From Pyrinomonadaceae bacterium (GTDB lineage: Bacteria; Acidobacteriota; Blastocatellia; Pyrinomonadales; Pyrinomonadaceae): 64,000 nucleotides of DNA. Positions within the stretch are counted from its first letter, which is position 1; each line of letters opens with the position of its first letter. The notes beneath the pieces were generated by a model. That model saw only the letters and a program-made list of their open reading frames with translations. It did no database searches and had not been told where the DNA came from. The position numbers and the translations under genes were made by a program. The stretch covers positions 362,283-426,282 of the forward strand of contig JAVEDP010000041.1 in the NCBI GenBank assembly GCA_030841085.1, written 5' to 3'. This document shows positions 20,850 through 30,346 of this stretch, in pieces.

Positions 20850-23294
20850 GTGACGAACCCTCGTGTGTTCACGCGTGTCTCACGCGCGAAAAAATATTCA
20901 AAATATTTCTATTGCTCGCGTGCGGCACTGGCAATGGTGGCAGTTGCCGGCCTGGCTGCGCTGCCCTTTTATGGCTTTGCGCAAAATGATTCAGCCGTCC
21001 AGACCCCCAATTATCAAACTTCGTCAAACGGTTCTTTCGTCGTTTATCAGGGCCCTAACGGCGAAACGATTTGCCGTGATGCCACACTTGCTGAAGGACG
21101 CGCTCTAAAAAGTAGCGCCAACTCTTCCGGCTTCCGTCAAATAAATCATCTAAAGAATCAAACAATGATTGCGGCCGGCAGCGGCGCTGGTGAAGTTCCC
21201 GCCGGCAGTGGACTGACTATTGTATTAAGGGCGAGCTCTCAACTGGATCAAAACCCGGAGGCGAAGGCTGCGTTCATTGCGGCCGCTGCCAAATGGGAAG
21301 CGTTAATACAGAATCCGATAACCGTCGTCATCGATGTGGACTATGGTCCAACTGTCTTTGGAATTTCGTTTCCCAGTTCAAACATTCTTGGGTTGACCGC
21401 AACCCAGGAGCTTTACTACGCCGGCAATTATTCGGACATTCGCGGGCGGCTGGTCAGTCATGCTTCGAATGCTTCAGAAACCGCTCTTTACAATGCGTTG
21501 CCCGTCGGCAGTGTGCCAACCGACCTCGGCAATACCAGCACGGTGTTCGTTGCCAGTCCGGTACTGCGCGCACTTGGCGGCATTAACCCCGTTGCCAGCC
21601 CCGAGACAGAACCGTATGGAGGCGCTCCGAAAATCGGCTTTAACTCAGCCTTTGGTTTTGACTTTGATCCCAGCGACGGAATAACCGGCAATCGAACTGA
21701 TTTTGACGCTGTGGCTGTGCACGAGATTGGCCATGTGCTCGGAATTGGTTCCGAAGTCGGCGTTCGCGAGTTGAATTCATCCCAGCCGGTTTACGTAACC
21801 GTTTGGGATCTCTATCGTTTTCGACCAGCTACCGCGAACTTGAATACTTTCGGCAGCGCCCAGCGGATTCTTTCGTCCGGTGGTTTGCAAGTTCAGTTTA
21901 ATGGTGGCGCGGAATTGGGTCTGTCTACTGGCCGGCCCGATGGCAGCGGCGGTGACGGCAATCAAGCCAGCCACTGGCGCGACGATCTCACCGTGAGCGC
22001 AAATTACATCGGCATCATGGATCCGAGCATCAACCGCAACACGCGCGAAACCATGACCGCGAACGACATGAACGCGATTGACTCGTTGGGTTACACCATC
22101 GTCGCGACACCGACGCCGACCCCAACTCCCACACCCACAGTTAACACGGTGCAATTTACGAACAGCACCGCGAGTACAACCGAAACGGTGAACGCCACAA
22201 CGAAAGTGGATCTGCTCGTCACGCGGACCGGCAATACGTCGGCAGCAGCAACAGTGGACTACGCAACGACCGACGCAACTGCGAGCGAGCGGTCCGACTA
22301 CATGGCCGCAATGGGCACGTTAAGATTTGCCGCCGGCGAAACATCAAAACTTGTGAGCGTCTTCATCGTTGATGATCGTTTTGGCGAGGCGCCGGAGAGT
22401 TTCAACCTTACTTTAAGCAATCCGGTAGGCTGCACGCTCGGCTCACCGGCAGCGGTTGCCGTAACCATCAACAGCGACGAGTCTGTTAACGGATCTAATC
22501 CGCTCAACGATGCGACGTTTGACAGCGATTTCTTCGTGCGCCAACAGTATGTCGATTTCTTTAATCGCGAAGCCGACGCAGGCGGACTGGCGTTTTGGAA
22601 GAACCAACTGGACCAGTGCACTACTTCAGCGTGCCGCGACATAAAACGCGTAAACGTCAGTGCCGCTTTCTTCCTCTCGATCGAGTTTCAGCAGACTGGC
22701 TACCTTGTTTACAAAACCTATCAGGCGGCGCTGAATACCGGCGAGACGCTGAGGCTGCGCGAGTTTTTGCCCGACACGCAGGAGATTGGCCGCGGCGTAG
22801 TTATCGGGCAGGCCGGCGCCGATCAGTTGCTCGATCAAAACAAGCAGCGCTTCTTCAACGACTTCGTACAGCGTGCGGCTTTCGTTGCCGCCTTTCCCAC
22901 TTCAATGACGGCTGCTCAGTTTGTCGACAAGCTCAACAGCAATACCTACGATCCGCGCAATCCGGCATCCGGCGGAGCGTTAACGCAAAGCGAGCGAGAT
23001 TCATTGGTCAGCCAACTCTCCGCCGATCCTTCGGCGCAGACTGTCCGAGCTTTGGTGTTAAGAGCTGTAGCTGAAAACTCGGTGTTGAGTACGCGCCAAT
23101 CAAATAAGGCATTTGTCTTGATGCAGTATTTCGGCTACATGCGCCGCAGTCCGAATGACGCGCCGGATTCTGACTTTGGCGGATATAACTTTTGGCTGGG
23201 TAAGCTCAACGAGTTCAATGGCAACTTCGTTAACGCCGAAATGGTCAAGGCATTCATAGTTTCGAGCGAGTATCAGCACCGCTTTGGGCCATGA
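20850..23294 (+). CDS. Secreted metalloprotease (NF038122-like, HExxH) with Calx-beta and DUF4214 domains
   Basis: HEIGHVLGIGSE zinc site, TPTPTPTPTPT linker, Calx-beta and FFVRQQYVDFFNREADAGGLAFW; GTG start with aaggaga upstream. Confidence 0.85.
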   Translation: MTNPRVFTRVSRAKKYSKYFYCSRAALAMVAVAGLAALPFYGFAQNDSAVQTPNYQTSSNGSFVVYQGPNGETICRDATLAEGRALKSSANSSGFRQINHLKNQTMIAAGSGAGEVPAGSGLTIVLRASSQLDQNPEAKAAFIAAAAKWEALIQNPITVVIDVDYGPTVFGISFPSSNILGLTATQELYYAGNYSDIRGRLVSHASNASETALYNALPVGSVPTDLGNTSTVFVASPVLRALGGINPVASPETEPYGGAPKIGFNSAFGFDFDPSDGITGNRTDFDAVAVHEIGHVLGIGSEVGVRELNSSQPVYVTVWDLYRFRPATANLNTFGSAQRILSSGGLQVQFNGGAELGLSTGRPDGSGGDGNQASHWRDDLTVSANYIGIMDPSINRNTRETMTANDMNAIDSLGYTIVATPTPTPTPTPTVNTVQFTNSTASTTETVNATTKVDLLVTRTGNTSAAATVDYATTDATASERSDYMAAMGTLRFAAGETSKLVSVFIVDDRFGEAPESFNLTLSNPVGCTLGSPAAVAVTINSDESVNGSNPLNDATFDSDFFVRQQYVDFFNREADAGGLAFWKNQLDQCTTSACRDIKRVNVSAAFFLSIEFQQTGYLVYKTYQAALNTGETLRLREFLPDTQEIGRGVVIGQAGADQLLDQNKQRFFNDFVQRAAFVAAFPTSMTAAQFVDKLNSNTYDPRNPASGGALTQSERDSLVSQLSADPSAQTVRALVLRAVAENSVLSTRQSNKAFVLMQYFGYMRRSPNDAPDSDFGGYNFWLGKLNEFNGNFVNAEMVKAFIVSSEYQHRFGP

Positions 23295-23313
23295 TTGCTG
23301 TTCGCTGAAATGC

Positions 23314-23358
23314 AAAAAGCCCTGCCGATCTTATCAAACGGCAGGGCTTATTTTTTTG
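23314..23358. terminator. Intrinsic terminator between convergent genes
   Basis: aagccctgccg-atcttatcaaa-cggcagggctt followed by attttttt. Confidence 0.9.
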
Positions 23359-23370
23359 CTAACAAGCGTG

Positions 23371-23670
23371 TTATAGATTTTCTTCCGGATCGATTCTAAT
23401 TTTCATGCGCTGCAATACTTGAACGTCTTCATCGGTAAGATCGAGCGTCGTGTCGCCACCTTCACCCGACTCTTCTCCGGCGTGAGGGCGCAAACCAATT
23501 TCGAGCCGCAAGGTTAGTTCCATTTCATAGCCCGCATCTCGCAGCCGTTCGATCGCTTCGGCAACTTTCGACGAGTTCTCGACCGATTCGTTAATGGCCG
23601 TTCCAATCTCGCGAACAATCTCTTTTGCGTCGTCGTCTATTTCCAAAGTTTCAAACTCAAACGGAACCAT
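23371..23670 (-). CDS. Hypothetical protein
   Basis: 99-aa intact acidic ORF upstream of a terminator. Confidence 0.6.
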   Translation of the reverse strand: MVPFEFETLEIDDDAKEIVREIGTAINESVENSSKVAEAIERLRDAGYEMELTLRLEIGLRPHAGEESGEGGDTTLDLTDEDVQVLQRMKIRIDPEENL

Positions 23671-23735
23671 TCAATACGGTTGTAGGGGTTCGAGCACATG
23701 CTACGCGACGGCACTGAGAGGGTCAACCAACAATT

Positions 23736-23820
23736 GTAAAGCAAACTGTTAGTTTGCGTTGGCTGGCAGTCCTTCAAGTTGAGCGGTAACGGACCATCGC
23801 AAACTAACAGTTTGCTTTAC
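23736..23820. repeat. Paired-arm hairpin repeat, copy 2
   Basis: gtaaagcaaactgttagtttgcg ... cgcaaactaacagtttgctttac; loop matches copy 1 in opposite orientation (tcaagttgag / ctcaacttga). Confidence 0.9.
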
Positions 23821-23926
23821 GACGGTTTGAAGCTTTAAGGTTGAACTCTGAACTCCTCTCAACTACTCTTAGCTTGAACAATCCCCCGCTCCAGCTTGAA
23901 GAATCGTTGGAAATCTTTATCAAGTT

Positions 23927-25072
23927 ATGCCTGGCACAATTGGAATATTAACTGGCGGCGGCGATGCTCCCGGACTGAATGCCGTGATTCGCGCGGTCGT
24001 GACTACCGCGATCGGGCAATACGGCATGAGAGTCATCGGCATTGAGCATGGCTTTGAAGGATTATTGGGCGAGACGCAAACGCATGAATTGACCACGGCG
24101 GATGTCAGAGGTTTGCTGCCGCGCGGCGGTACAATCCTTGGGACACGCAATCGCGGCAGATTTGTCGATCGGGATTCGAACGGCAGGGCGATAAGAGTCG
24201 ATGCTCTTTATCACGAAGCAACAGAAAATTTGCGCCGCTTGGGCATTGATGCTTTGGTGGTGTTAGGCGGCGAAGGCACGCTGGCAATCGCGCAGGAGTT
24301 TGGCAGGCTCGGCATACCCGTGGTCGGTGTCCCTAAGACAATCGACAACGATCTGGCTTGCACTGAACTCACGTTCGGTTTTATCACCGCGCTGGATATT
24401 GCTACCGACGCGCTGGATCGGCTGCACACTACGGCTGAGTCACACGACCGCGTGATGATCCTCGAAGTCATGGGTCGTAACACCGGTTGGATTGCATTAC
24501 ACTCCGGTATCGCCGGCGGCGCGGACGTGATTCTAATTCCAGAGATTCCTTTTACAATGCAGTCAGTGGCGGACCGCATTCGCGCGCGCGACGAAGCGGG
24601 TTCTAACTTTAGTATTATCGTCGCCGCGGAGGGCGCCATTGAAACCGGGCACGACCTGATTTATCAGGACACTGGCGATCCACTTCACGCGCCGCGCCTC
24701 GGCGGCATTGGTTCCTACTGTCAAAGAAATTTGGAGGCGCTTACCGGAAAGGAAACGCGAACGGTGGTGCTGGGCCATTTGCAACGCGGAGGCAGGCCCA
24801 ATGCTTTCGATCGCATGTTGGCGACAAATTATGGAACCTGTGCCGTGCGTGCCGTAGTTGAAGGAAAGCAGAGCGTCATGGTGGCGCTACAGGCCGGAGA
24901 CGTGATTACGGTTCCCATCTACCAGGCGATTGCCAACGTAAAGACAGTGCCGCCGAATGGCCAACTAGTGCGCACCGCGCGCGATACAGGTATCTCCTTT
25001 GGCGCTCCTGATGAAGCGCAACATCACCGCCCGAATAGCAAGAGTGGCGAAACTGTTTCTGCTTGCGGCTAA
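23927..25072 (+). CDS. pfkA: 6-phosphofructokinase
   Basis: GILTGGGDAPGLNAVIRA, VVLGGEGTLAIA, GVPKTIDNDLACTELTFGF, LGHLQRGGRPNAFDR. Confidence 0.95.
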   Translation: MPGTIGILTGGGDAPGLNAVIRAVVTTAIGQYGMRVIGIEHGFEGLLGETQTHELTTADVRGLLPRGGTILGTRNRGRFVDRDSNGRAIRVDALYHEATENLRRLGIDALVVLGGEGTLAIAQEFGRLGIPVVGVPKTIDNDLACTELTFGFITALDIATDALDRLHTTAESHDRVMILEVMGRNTGWIALHSGIAGGADVILIPEIPFTMQSVADRIRARDEAGSNFSIIVAAEGAIETGHDLIYQDTGDPLHAPRLGGIGSYCQRNLEALTGKETRTVVLGHLQRGGRPNAFDRMLATNYGTCAVRAVVEGKQSVMVALQAGDVITVPIYQAIANVKTVPPNGQLVRTARDTGISFGAPDEAQHHRPNSKSGETVSACG

Positions 25073-25099
25073 GCAGCAACGATAAGTTGAGTAAAAAAG

Positions 25100-25597
25100 T
25101 TGTCAGAAAAGATCAAAGAAAGACTACAGGGCGAACTCGAAGAACTCGAATCCGAGCTGCGCGTTCACTTACCCAAAGAAATCAAGCGCGCGCTGGAGTT
25201 TGGAGACCTGCGTGAAAATTCGGAATATCGCGCGGCCCTCGATCGGCAAAACGTCGTGAAGGCCCGCATCGTCGAGTTGCGCCAGCGCATTAGTGAGATC
25301 GCATCGATCGACCTTTCAAAAATATCGCGTGACAAGGCAGGTTACGGCTCGACGCTTGTCTTGTTCGATTCTGAGAAAGACGAAGAAGTTACCTACCGCC
25401 TGGTCACGCCGGAAGAAAGCGATCCGCAGAACGGTCTCATCTCCACCACGTCGCCCGTCGGCAAAAGCTTGATGGGGAAAGAAGAAGGCGACGAAGTTGT
25501 CGTAAGCACTCCCGCCGGCGCGCGCAACTTTGAAGTGAGACGCCTGACTACGATTCATACTGAGATGGAGAACAAAGGAACGGCTTCGCCTTCTTAA
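25100..25597 (+). CDS. GreA-like transcription elongation factor
   Basis: N-terminal coiled coil with GDLRENSEYRAALDRQ; C-terminal FKBP-like IST(T)SPVGKSLMGKEEGDEVVVSTPAG. Confidence 0.88.
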   Translation: MSEKIKERLQGELEELESELRVHLPKEIKRALEFGDLRENSEYRAALDRQNVVKARIVELRQRISEIASIDLSKISRDKAGYGSTLVLFDSEKDEEVTYRLVTPEESDPQNGLISTTSPVGKSLMGKEEGDEVVVSTPAGARNFEVRRLTTIHTEMENKGTASPS

Positions 25598-25733
25598 GGC
25601 CGGTTCTCACCGAAGTTCATGCAAAAACTTGACGCTGGTTTCACCTGTTCCTACAATCCGCCTCTCGTTTACGAAAAGCTTTAATCTTCCTGCGGTATTA
25701 GGCATAATCTTCCTCCGGAGAATCTGATCAGAA

Positions 25734-26453
25734 ATGTTTGTTGATGGTATAGGCCGTGGCGCGCAACGAATCATTGACGCAATGGTGCGCTGGCTTGCCT
25801 ATGGCCACATCAATCCAAACTTTCTGACTGTAATTGGCGTCGCCATAAATGTGGGTTGCGGACTGCTCTTCGGACTTGGCTATTTTTTCTCGGCGGGCAT
25901 AGTGCTCATCGTCGCCAATCTTTTTGACATGCTCGACGGGCAGGTGGCGCGGCTTTCGGGCCGGGTCACGCGGTTCGGCGGCTTCCTGGATTCATCGCTC
26001 GACCGGCTTTCCGACATGGTCATCTTTGTCGGACTAATGGTTTTTTACGCCCGCGACACTCAGTTCCACTCGACGCTTAACGTTTTTCTTGCGGGCGCAG
26101 GACTAATGGGGGCGGTTATGGTAAGCTACGCGAGCGCCCGGGCGGAGAGTCTGATTCCCAAGTGTGATGTTGGTTTTTTGCGCCGTCCCGAGCGAGTCGT
26201 TCTTTTTATCATCGGCGCCTTGAGCACTCATGCTGGTTCGACCAATTTCTTTGCCAATCGAATGCCGGCTGTCCTTTGGGTACTCGCGGTCGGTTCCTAT
26301 TGGACCTTCGCACACCGCATGTATCACACCTGGTACGAGTTGAACAAAGTATCGAGTGATTCTGCGACTGACGAATCGCAAACTTCTATTTCCGCATCGA
26401 ACACCGGGCCTGAACGGCGAGCCGATCAACCACTGGTACATAAGGCCGGTTAA
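25734..26453 (+). CDS. CDP-alcohol phosphatidyltransferase family protein
   Basis: DMLDGQVARLSGRVTRFGGFLDSSLDRLSD matches the DG(x)2AR(x)8G(x)3D(x)3D motif. Confidence 0.93.
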   Translation: MFVDGIGRGAQRIIDAMVRWLAYGHINPNFLTVIGVAINVGCGLLFGLGYFFSAGIVLIVANLFDMLDGQVARLSGRVTRFGGFLDSSLDRLSDMVIFVGLMVFYARDTQFHSTLNVFLAGAGLMGAVMVSYASARAESLIPKCDVGFLRRPERVVLFIIGALSTHAGSTNFFANRMPAVLWVLAVGSYWTFAHRMYHTWYELNKVSSDSATDESQTSISASNTGPERRADQPLVHKAG

Positions 26454-26509
26454 CCGTCAACGCCGAAACGACTAACTTTCAGTAATAAGTATTGAGGTAC
26501 AAAACACCC

Positions 26510-27451
26510 GTGACAATCTGCCCCTGCTGCGGTTTCAAATCTGACGCTGAAATGAGTGCCGGCTGCCGTGCTTGCGGCGCCTGCCCTGTCGGCGAAGCGC
26601 TCCCCAAACCTGAACATGAGCTTCCTTCGTATGGACGCTCGCTGGTGTTGTTCGTCATGGGAGCTTTGCTGGTGCTGGTGTTCGCGACGCAAACATTCGT
26701 CGCCCTAACCCAGTTTTCCGCACGCGGCGCCAAGTCTAATCTCGCGTTCTTGTCGATGATCCCTTTCGATCCGTCGTCATGGCTCGCGGCCGGCGAAACT
26801 GCCGCCTGGCGTATGAAATGGATCGCAGTCCCAATGGCAATTTTGGTGTTTTGGTTCGGCCGGAAATTGTATCAGTCTATCGCTGCGTCGCCTGACCGTT
26901 TCTGTGGAGTCCGTTATGCTCGTCGTGGCTTATATGCGTCTGCGGCGGTGCCAGTATTGATATTGATTTTGATTGGCCTCACAGTGCCGGTGCGGTTGGA
27001 ACATCGCCAGTGGGGTATCGAAGCGCAACAGAGACCTTACATTCATAGGATTGATCGCGCCTTTGATGAATACCGGGAGGCTTATTCCACTTTGCCCAGC
27101 GACGTTGGAGATTTGAGGCGGCTGCCCGACCCAGACGGTTCCCTGGCAGTGGCTATGCAGAATCTTGACCTCTCGGGGTACAGACCCAGTGCGGAGCTGG
27201 CGGCGGTGCCTGATAAGAAGTTGCCGCAATTGCGAGGGGCGGTGATTAGAAATGCTTCAAGCGGCACGGCGGATGACGCACCGGGGGAACGCTTGTCTTT
27301 CACTAACTATGAGCTTCCCTTGCCCGGCCCGGACAGAATCATGGGTACTGAGGACGACCTAATAGTACGCGATGGTGTGACCTACCAAGCCTCTGAAGCC
27401 CAACGCCGTCCTGGCGGAAGCAAAGTCGCAAGCAAGACTTTGAAACCATAA
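26510..27451 (+). CDS. Membrane protein with N-terminal zinc ribbon, unknown function
   Basis: CPCCGF...CRACGACP followed by three TM segments; GTG start at 26510 with GAGG upstream. Confidence 0.65.
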   Translation: MTICPCCGFKSDAEMSAGCRACGACPVGEALPKPEHELPSYGRSLVLFVMGALLVLVFATQTFVALTQFSARGAKSNLAFLSMIPFDPSSWLAAGETAAWRMKWIAVPMAILVFWFGRKLYQSIAASPDRFCGVRYARRGLYASAAVPVLILILIGLTVPVRLEHRQWGIEAQQRPYIHRIDRAFDEYREAYSTLPSDVGDLRRLPDPDGSLAVAMQNLDLSGYRPSAELAAVPDKKLPQLRGAVIRNASSGTADDAPGERLSFTNYELPLPGPDRIMGTEDDLIVRDGVTYQASEAQRRPGGSKVASKTLKP

Positions 27452-27475
27452 AGTGGCTTTGCAAGAATGAATCTT

Positions 27476-27512
27476 AGGGCGGACCCAAGTGTCCGCCCTT
27501 TTGACTTTTTAT
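27476..27512 (+). terminator. Intrinsic terminator
   Basis: agggcggacccaagtgtccgcccttttgactttt hairpin after the 26510 gene. Confidence 0.85.
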
Positions 27513-27560
27513 CAACCGATTGCGAATTAGATTCGCGTCGCGTCAATGGTAAAAATGCTT

Positions 27561-27610
27561 CTTCCGACTTCTGACTTCTGACTTCTGACTTCTCGCTTCT
27601 GACGTCAGAC
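27561..27610. repeat. Heptanucleotide tandem tract (cttctga)n
   Basis: cttccgacttctgacttctgacttctgacttctcgcttctgacgtcagac. Confidence 0.85.
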
Positions 27611-27612
27611 TA

Positions 27613-27750
27613 ATGTTTCGAAAGATTTTAATTGCCGATCGTGGTGAGCTTGCGGTACGCATCATTCGCGCTTGTCAAGATCTCGATTATCTCGCTGGTA
27701 CCCGTTTATTTCGACGGGTACGTAATGCTCTACCCCGGCCATGAGGACTC
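27613..27750 (+). pseudogene. 5' relic of a biotin carboxylase (accC-like) gene
   Basis: [25 protein letters not shown] then one-base frameshift into ISLVPVYFD; parallels [34 protein letters not shown] of the intact gene at 30347. Confidence 0.85.
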
Positions 27751-29692
27751 AACGCGCCTGCAACTTGAAACCTACTTCTGCATTCTTATCCAGCAATGCA
27801 CTGGCGATTGCCAACGTGGCATTGGCACGCGGTGCGACATTTTTGAAACTCTTCGCAAGGTCGATCGATCGATCTAGATCCTCTTTGGTAAGAGAGCGAA
27901 GCACGCCGACAAGAGCAAACTCCTCGCCGCCAATGCTACTAATCTTAACGCCGTCTTTGGTAGCGATTGGAAAACGAAGCTGCATATTTTCGCCGGTAAA
28001 TCCTTCAGCCGAATTCGCGGCTTCGACGGCTTCGCTCATGATCTCCCAGGCGCGAACATGATCGGCTCTCACAAACTGCGTTGCCACGCTAATCAACAGG
28101 CAGGCGCGATCCGCATCATCACCCTTTATGCGTCGTGCTTCATCCGCGGCATCTTCCAAAAACTGTAGCGCGCGCGCGCGTTCGGAATTCATTAGGAGCC
28201 GCGCCGCTTGGACATAGGCCCAGGCGCGTTGCGTGTGTGTCAATTGCCCCGCCTTGGCGAGCCGAGCTACTTCCGACGGCTCTTTTTTCCGAATGACGAA
28301 TCGGACAAGCTCAAAATCAACGTATCGACGCAGCTGTGCACGGCGATCTGAGTTGTCGATTTTATCTGCCAAATCTTGCGCGCGAGCATCGCCTTGACTG
28401 CCGAGCAAAGCCGCAGCATCCGCGTAGATTGAATCACGTTCCCGGGTCGTCTTTGCATGATCGAGCCGGTACTGCATGTTCTCGAAGGCGTTATCGGCAG
28501 TCCCTGCTGGTTGGAGGCCTTTGGTTAATAACGAACTGTCACTACCGGCCGCTGTCGTGCCGGCATTGCCCGCCAAAGAGTTCATTTGCGAGCGCAGTGC
28601 CAACGCGGCATCAGGCGCGAACTGATCAAAAAGCGGAAGTAGTCGCTTGATTATCATGTACCTGCCGGTATATCCCGAAGTGCTGAAGTCTTGATCGGGT
28701 GGCGGCAGTGGCCGCAGCAGGATACTGGCTGCAACCTGGAAGAATCTGTTACGAAGTGATGGAGCCAGGTTGGGCGGATTGAGTGGTCCGGCAGATTCCT
28801 CGGGCTGACTCCAACGGGCGTGACCATCAGCCATAAAGGTCACGTAAACACCTGGAGTAAATGCATAAGAAGACAACCCTGATACGGTGTTCGCGTCAGA
28901 CGAGGGATCGAACTCGGCCCGGGCGAGTAGGGCCGCAAACCACCGATCGGCAGTCGCGGCGGCACCTGGCTCTTTTGCGCGCAGCGTGGAAAGAAAACTA
29001 ATCGAATTTACATTTACCTGGCCGAGAACAGGCGCGGCAAACTCAAGCGACCGCTCGATTTGGCCGGCATCAAGTAACCTGCCAGCCATTTGCAGGCGTT
29101 TTGCGCTTGCTTCTGAACCTGACCAACTGTCAGTAGTGTTTCGCGCAGTGGCATCGCTCTTCAAGTCTTCCGACTCACGTTTTGCATCGGCGGTTAGTCT
29201 TGCTAGAAATTCTTCAGCAAGCGCGCGGTCTCTTCCTGCGACTAAACCTAAAACTTCGGAGCGCAGGTCTTGACCGCTCATCCGCCGCAAAGCGATAACC
29301 ATCGGGGGCGGACTGTCTTTAGTTTTCAAGGTTACTCCTTCAGCATCCCCTTTCTCAGCAGCTTCCCACGCCCGGCGAAACAGCGTGCGGGCTGTCTCGC
29401 TATCGGCATCCCAGAGCGTGTCGGCCGCACGCGCCAGCACCCGAGGGCGAAGGGCCAGGTCATTGAAGCTGCGCGCTTCGTCAGCAAGCGAAGTAAGAAG
29501 TGAGGTTGCGAAAGTACGTCGTTGTGCCTGCAGCGATTCGGCTTCGCTGGCCCTAGCTGTATTCCTTTCGGCGGCGTTTGCCCGGAGCTTCTTGTTGTCC
29601 GAGACCGTTTGCGCCAGTACGGGTCCTACAAGCACCGACAAACACACCATAGAAATCAGACTCTGAACAGTCTTGTAGTGATTAGCCATCAT
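27749..29692 (-). CDS. Hypothetical exported protein, Ala-rich helical
   Basis: Signal peptide SLISMVCLSVLVGPVLAQ; long intact ORF with helical pattern. Confidence 0.75.
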   Translation of the reverse strand: MMANHYKTVQSLISMVCLSVLVGPVLAQTVSDNKKLRANAAERNTARASEAESLQAQRRTFATSLLTSLADEARSFNDLALRPRVLARAADTLWDADSETARTLFRRAWEAAEKGDAEGVTLKTKDSPPPMVIALRRMSGQDLRSEVLGLVAGRDRALAEEFLARLTADAKRESEDLKSDATARNTTDSWSGSEASAKRLQMAGRLLDAGQIERSLEFAAPVLGQVNVNSISFLSTLRAKEPGAAATADRWFAALLARAEFDPSSDANTVSGLSSYAFTPGVYVTFMADGHARWSQPEESAGPLNPPNLAPSLRNRFFQVAASILLRPLPPPDQDFSTSGYTGRYMIIKRLLPLFDQFAPDAALALRSQMNSLAGNAGTTAAGSDSSLLTKGLQPAGTADNAFENMQYRLDHAKTTRERDSIYADAAALLGSQGDARAQDLADKIDNSDRRAQLRRYVDFELVRFVIRKKEPSEVARLAKAGQLTHTQRAWAYVQAARLLMNSERARALQFLEDAADEARRIKGDDADRACLLISVATQFVRADHVRAWEIMSEAVEAANSAEGFTGENMQLRFPIATKDGVKISSIGGEEFALVGVLRSLTKEDLDRSIDLAKSFKNVAPRANATLAIASALLDKNAEVGFKLQAR

Positions 29693-29888
29693 CTGCCCTC
29701 TACAGTATTCGGAAAGGCGTGCGAGACCCCCGCGCGAGCCGAGTCAATTCCCAGCTTCGGTGTCTTCTTATGAGCGAACTGGATCATATCGGCGGCACAT
29801 CCTCATAAGTGCAGAATAACGCACCGAACTTCTTGGCTCACCCATCACTTGTCGGCAAATTCCACCAAACTATGCACAATTCAGTGTT

Positions 29889-30110
29889 TCAAGCCCCAGT
29901 GCAAAACCAACCACCATTTTCGTTAACGCAGCAGGTTTGTTGTTGCAGGCAACCGAATCTAGCATCCCAATTAACGCATCCCGTTTCACATGTCCATCCT
30001 GGATCAGCAACTACGGTCGGCGCCGAGTAGGCGAAAGCGGAGAGCGCGGCGGCAAGGGCGAGAATGTTGACTAAAAGGCGATAACGAGAAAAGACTGTAA
30101 GGATTTTCAT
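29889..30110 (-). CDS. Small exported Cys-rich peptide
   Basis: MKILTVFSRYRLLVNILALAAALSAFAYSAPTVVADPGWTCETGCVNWDARFGCLQQQTCCVNENGGWFCTGA; ATG preceded by TGGAGG; six Cys after the signal peptide. Confidence 0.65.
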   Translation of the reverse strand: MKILTVFSRYRLLVNILALAAALSAFAYSAPTVVADPGWTCETGCVNWDARFGCLQQQTCCVNENGGWFCTGA

Positions 30111-30346
30111 ATCTAGCCTCCATGAGAGAAGTTGGGGCAAGCGGCGAATTGAATTGAGTATCGAACTGCAGTGGGAGTTTATGTCGCGTAACGAAGGAGG
30201 TCAAGAGTAAAGTTTTCTCGATTCCTGAGACTTCTCACGTCCTTGGCCACTACTGACACCTGGGTATTTCCGGCCGTTTGCCTCGGACTGTAGTATGATC
30301 ACGTCCAACAACTAATAGACCGTCGTCAGTCGATTCTCTTCCATCC

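Noticed and set aside
22110-22140. acaccgacgccgaccccaactcccacaccc microsatellite
   Set aside because: Encodes an ordinary Thr-Pro linker between protease and Calx-beta domains
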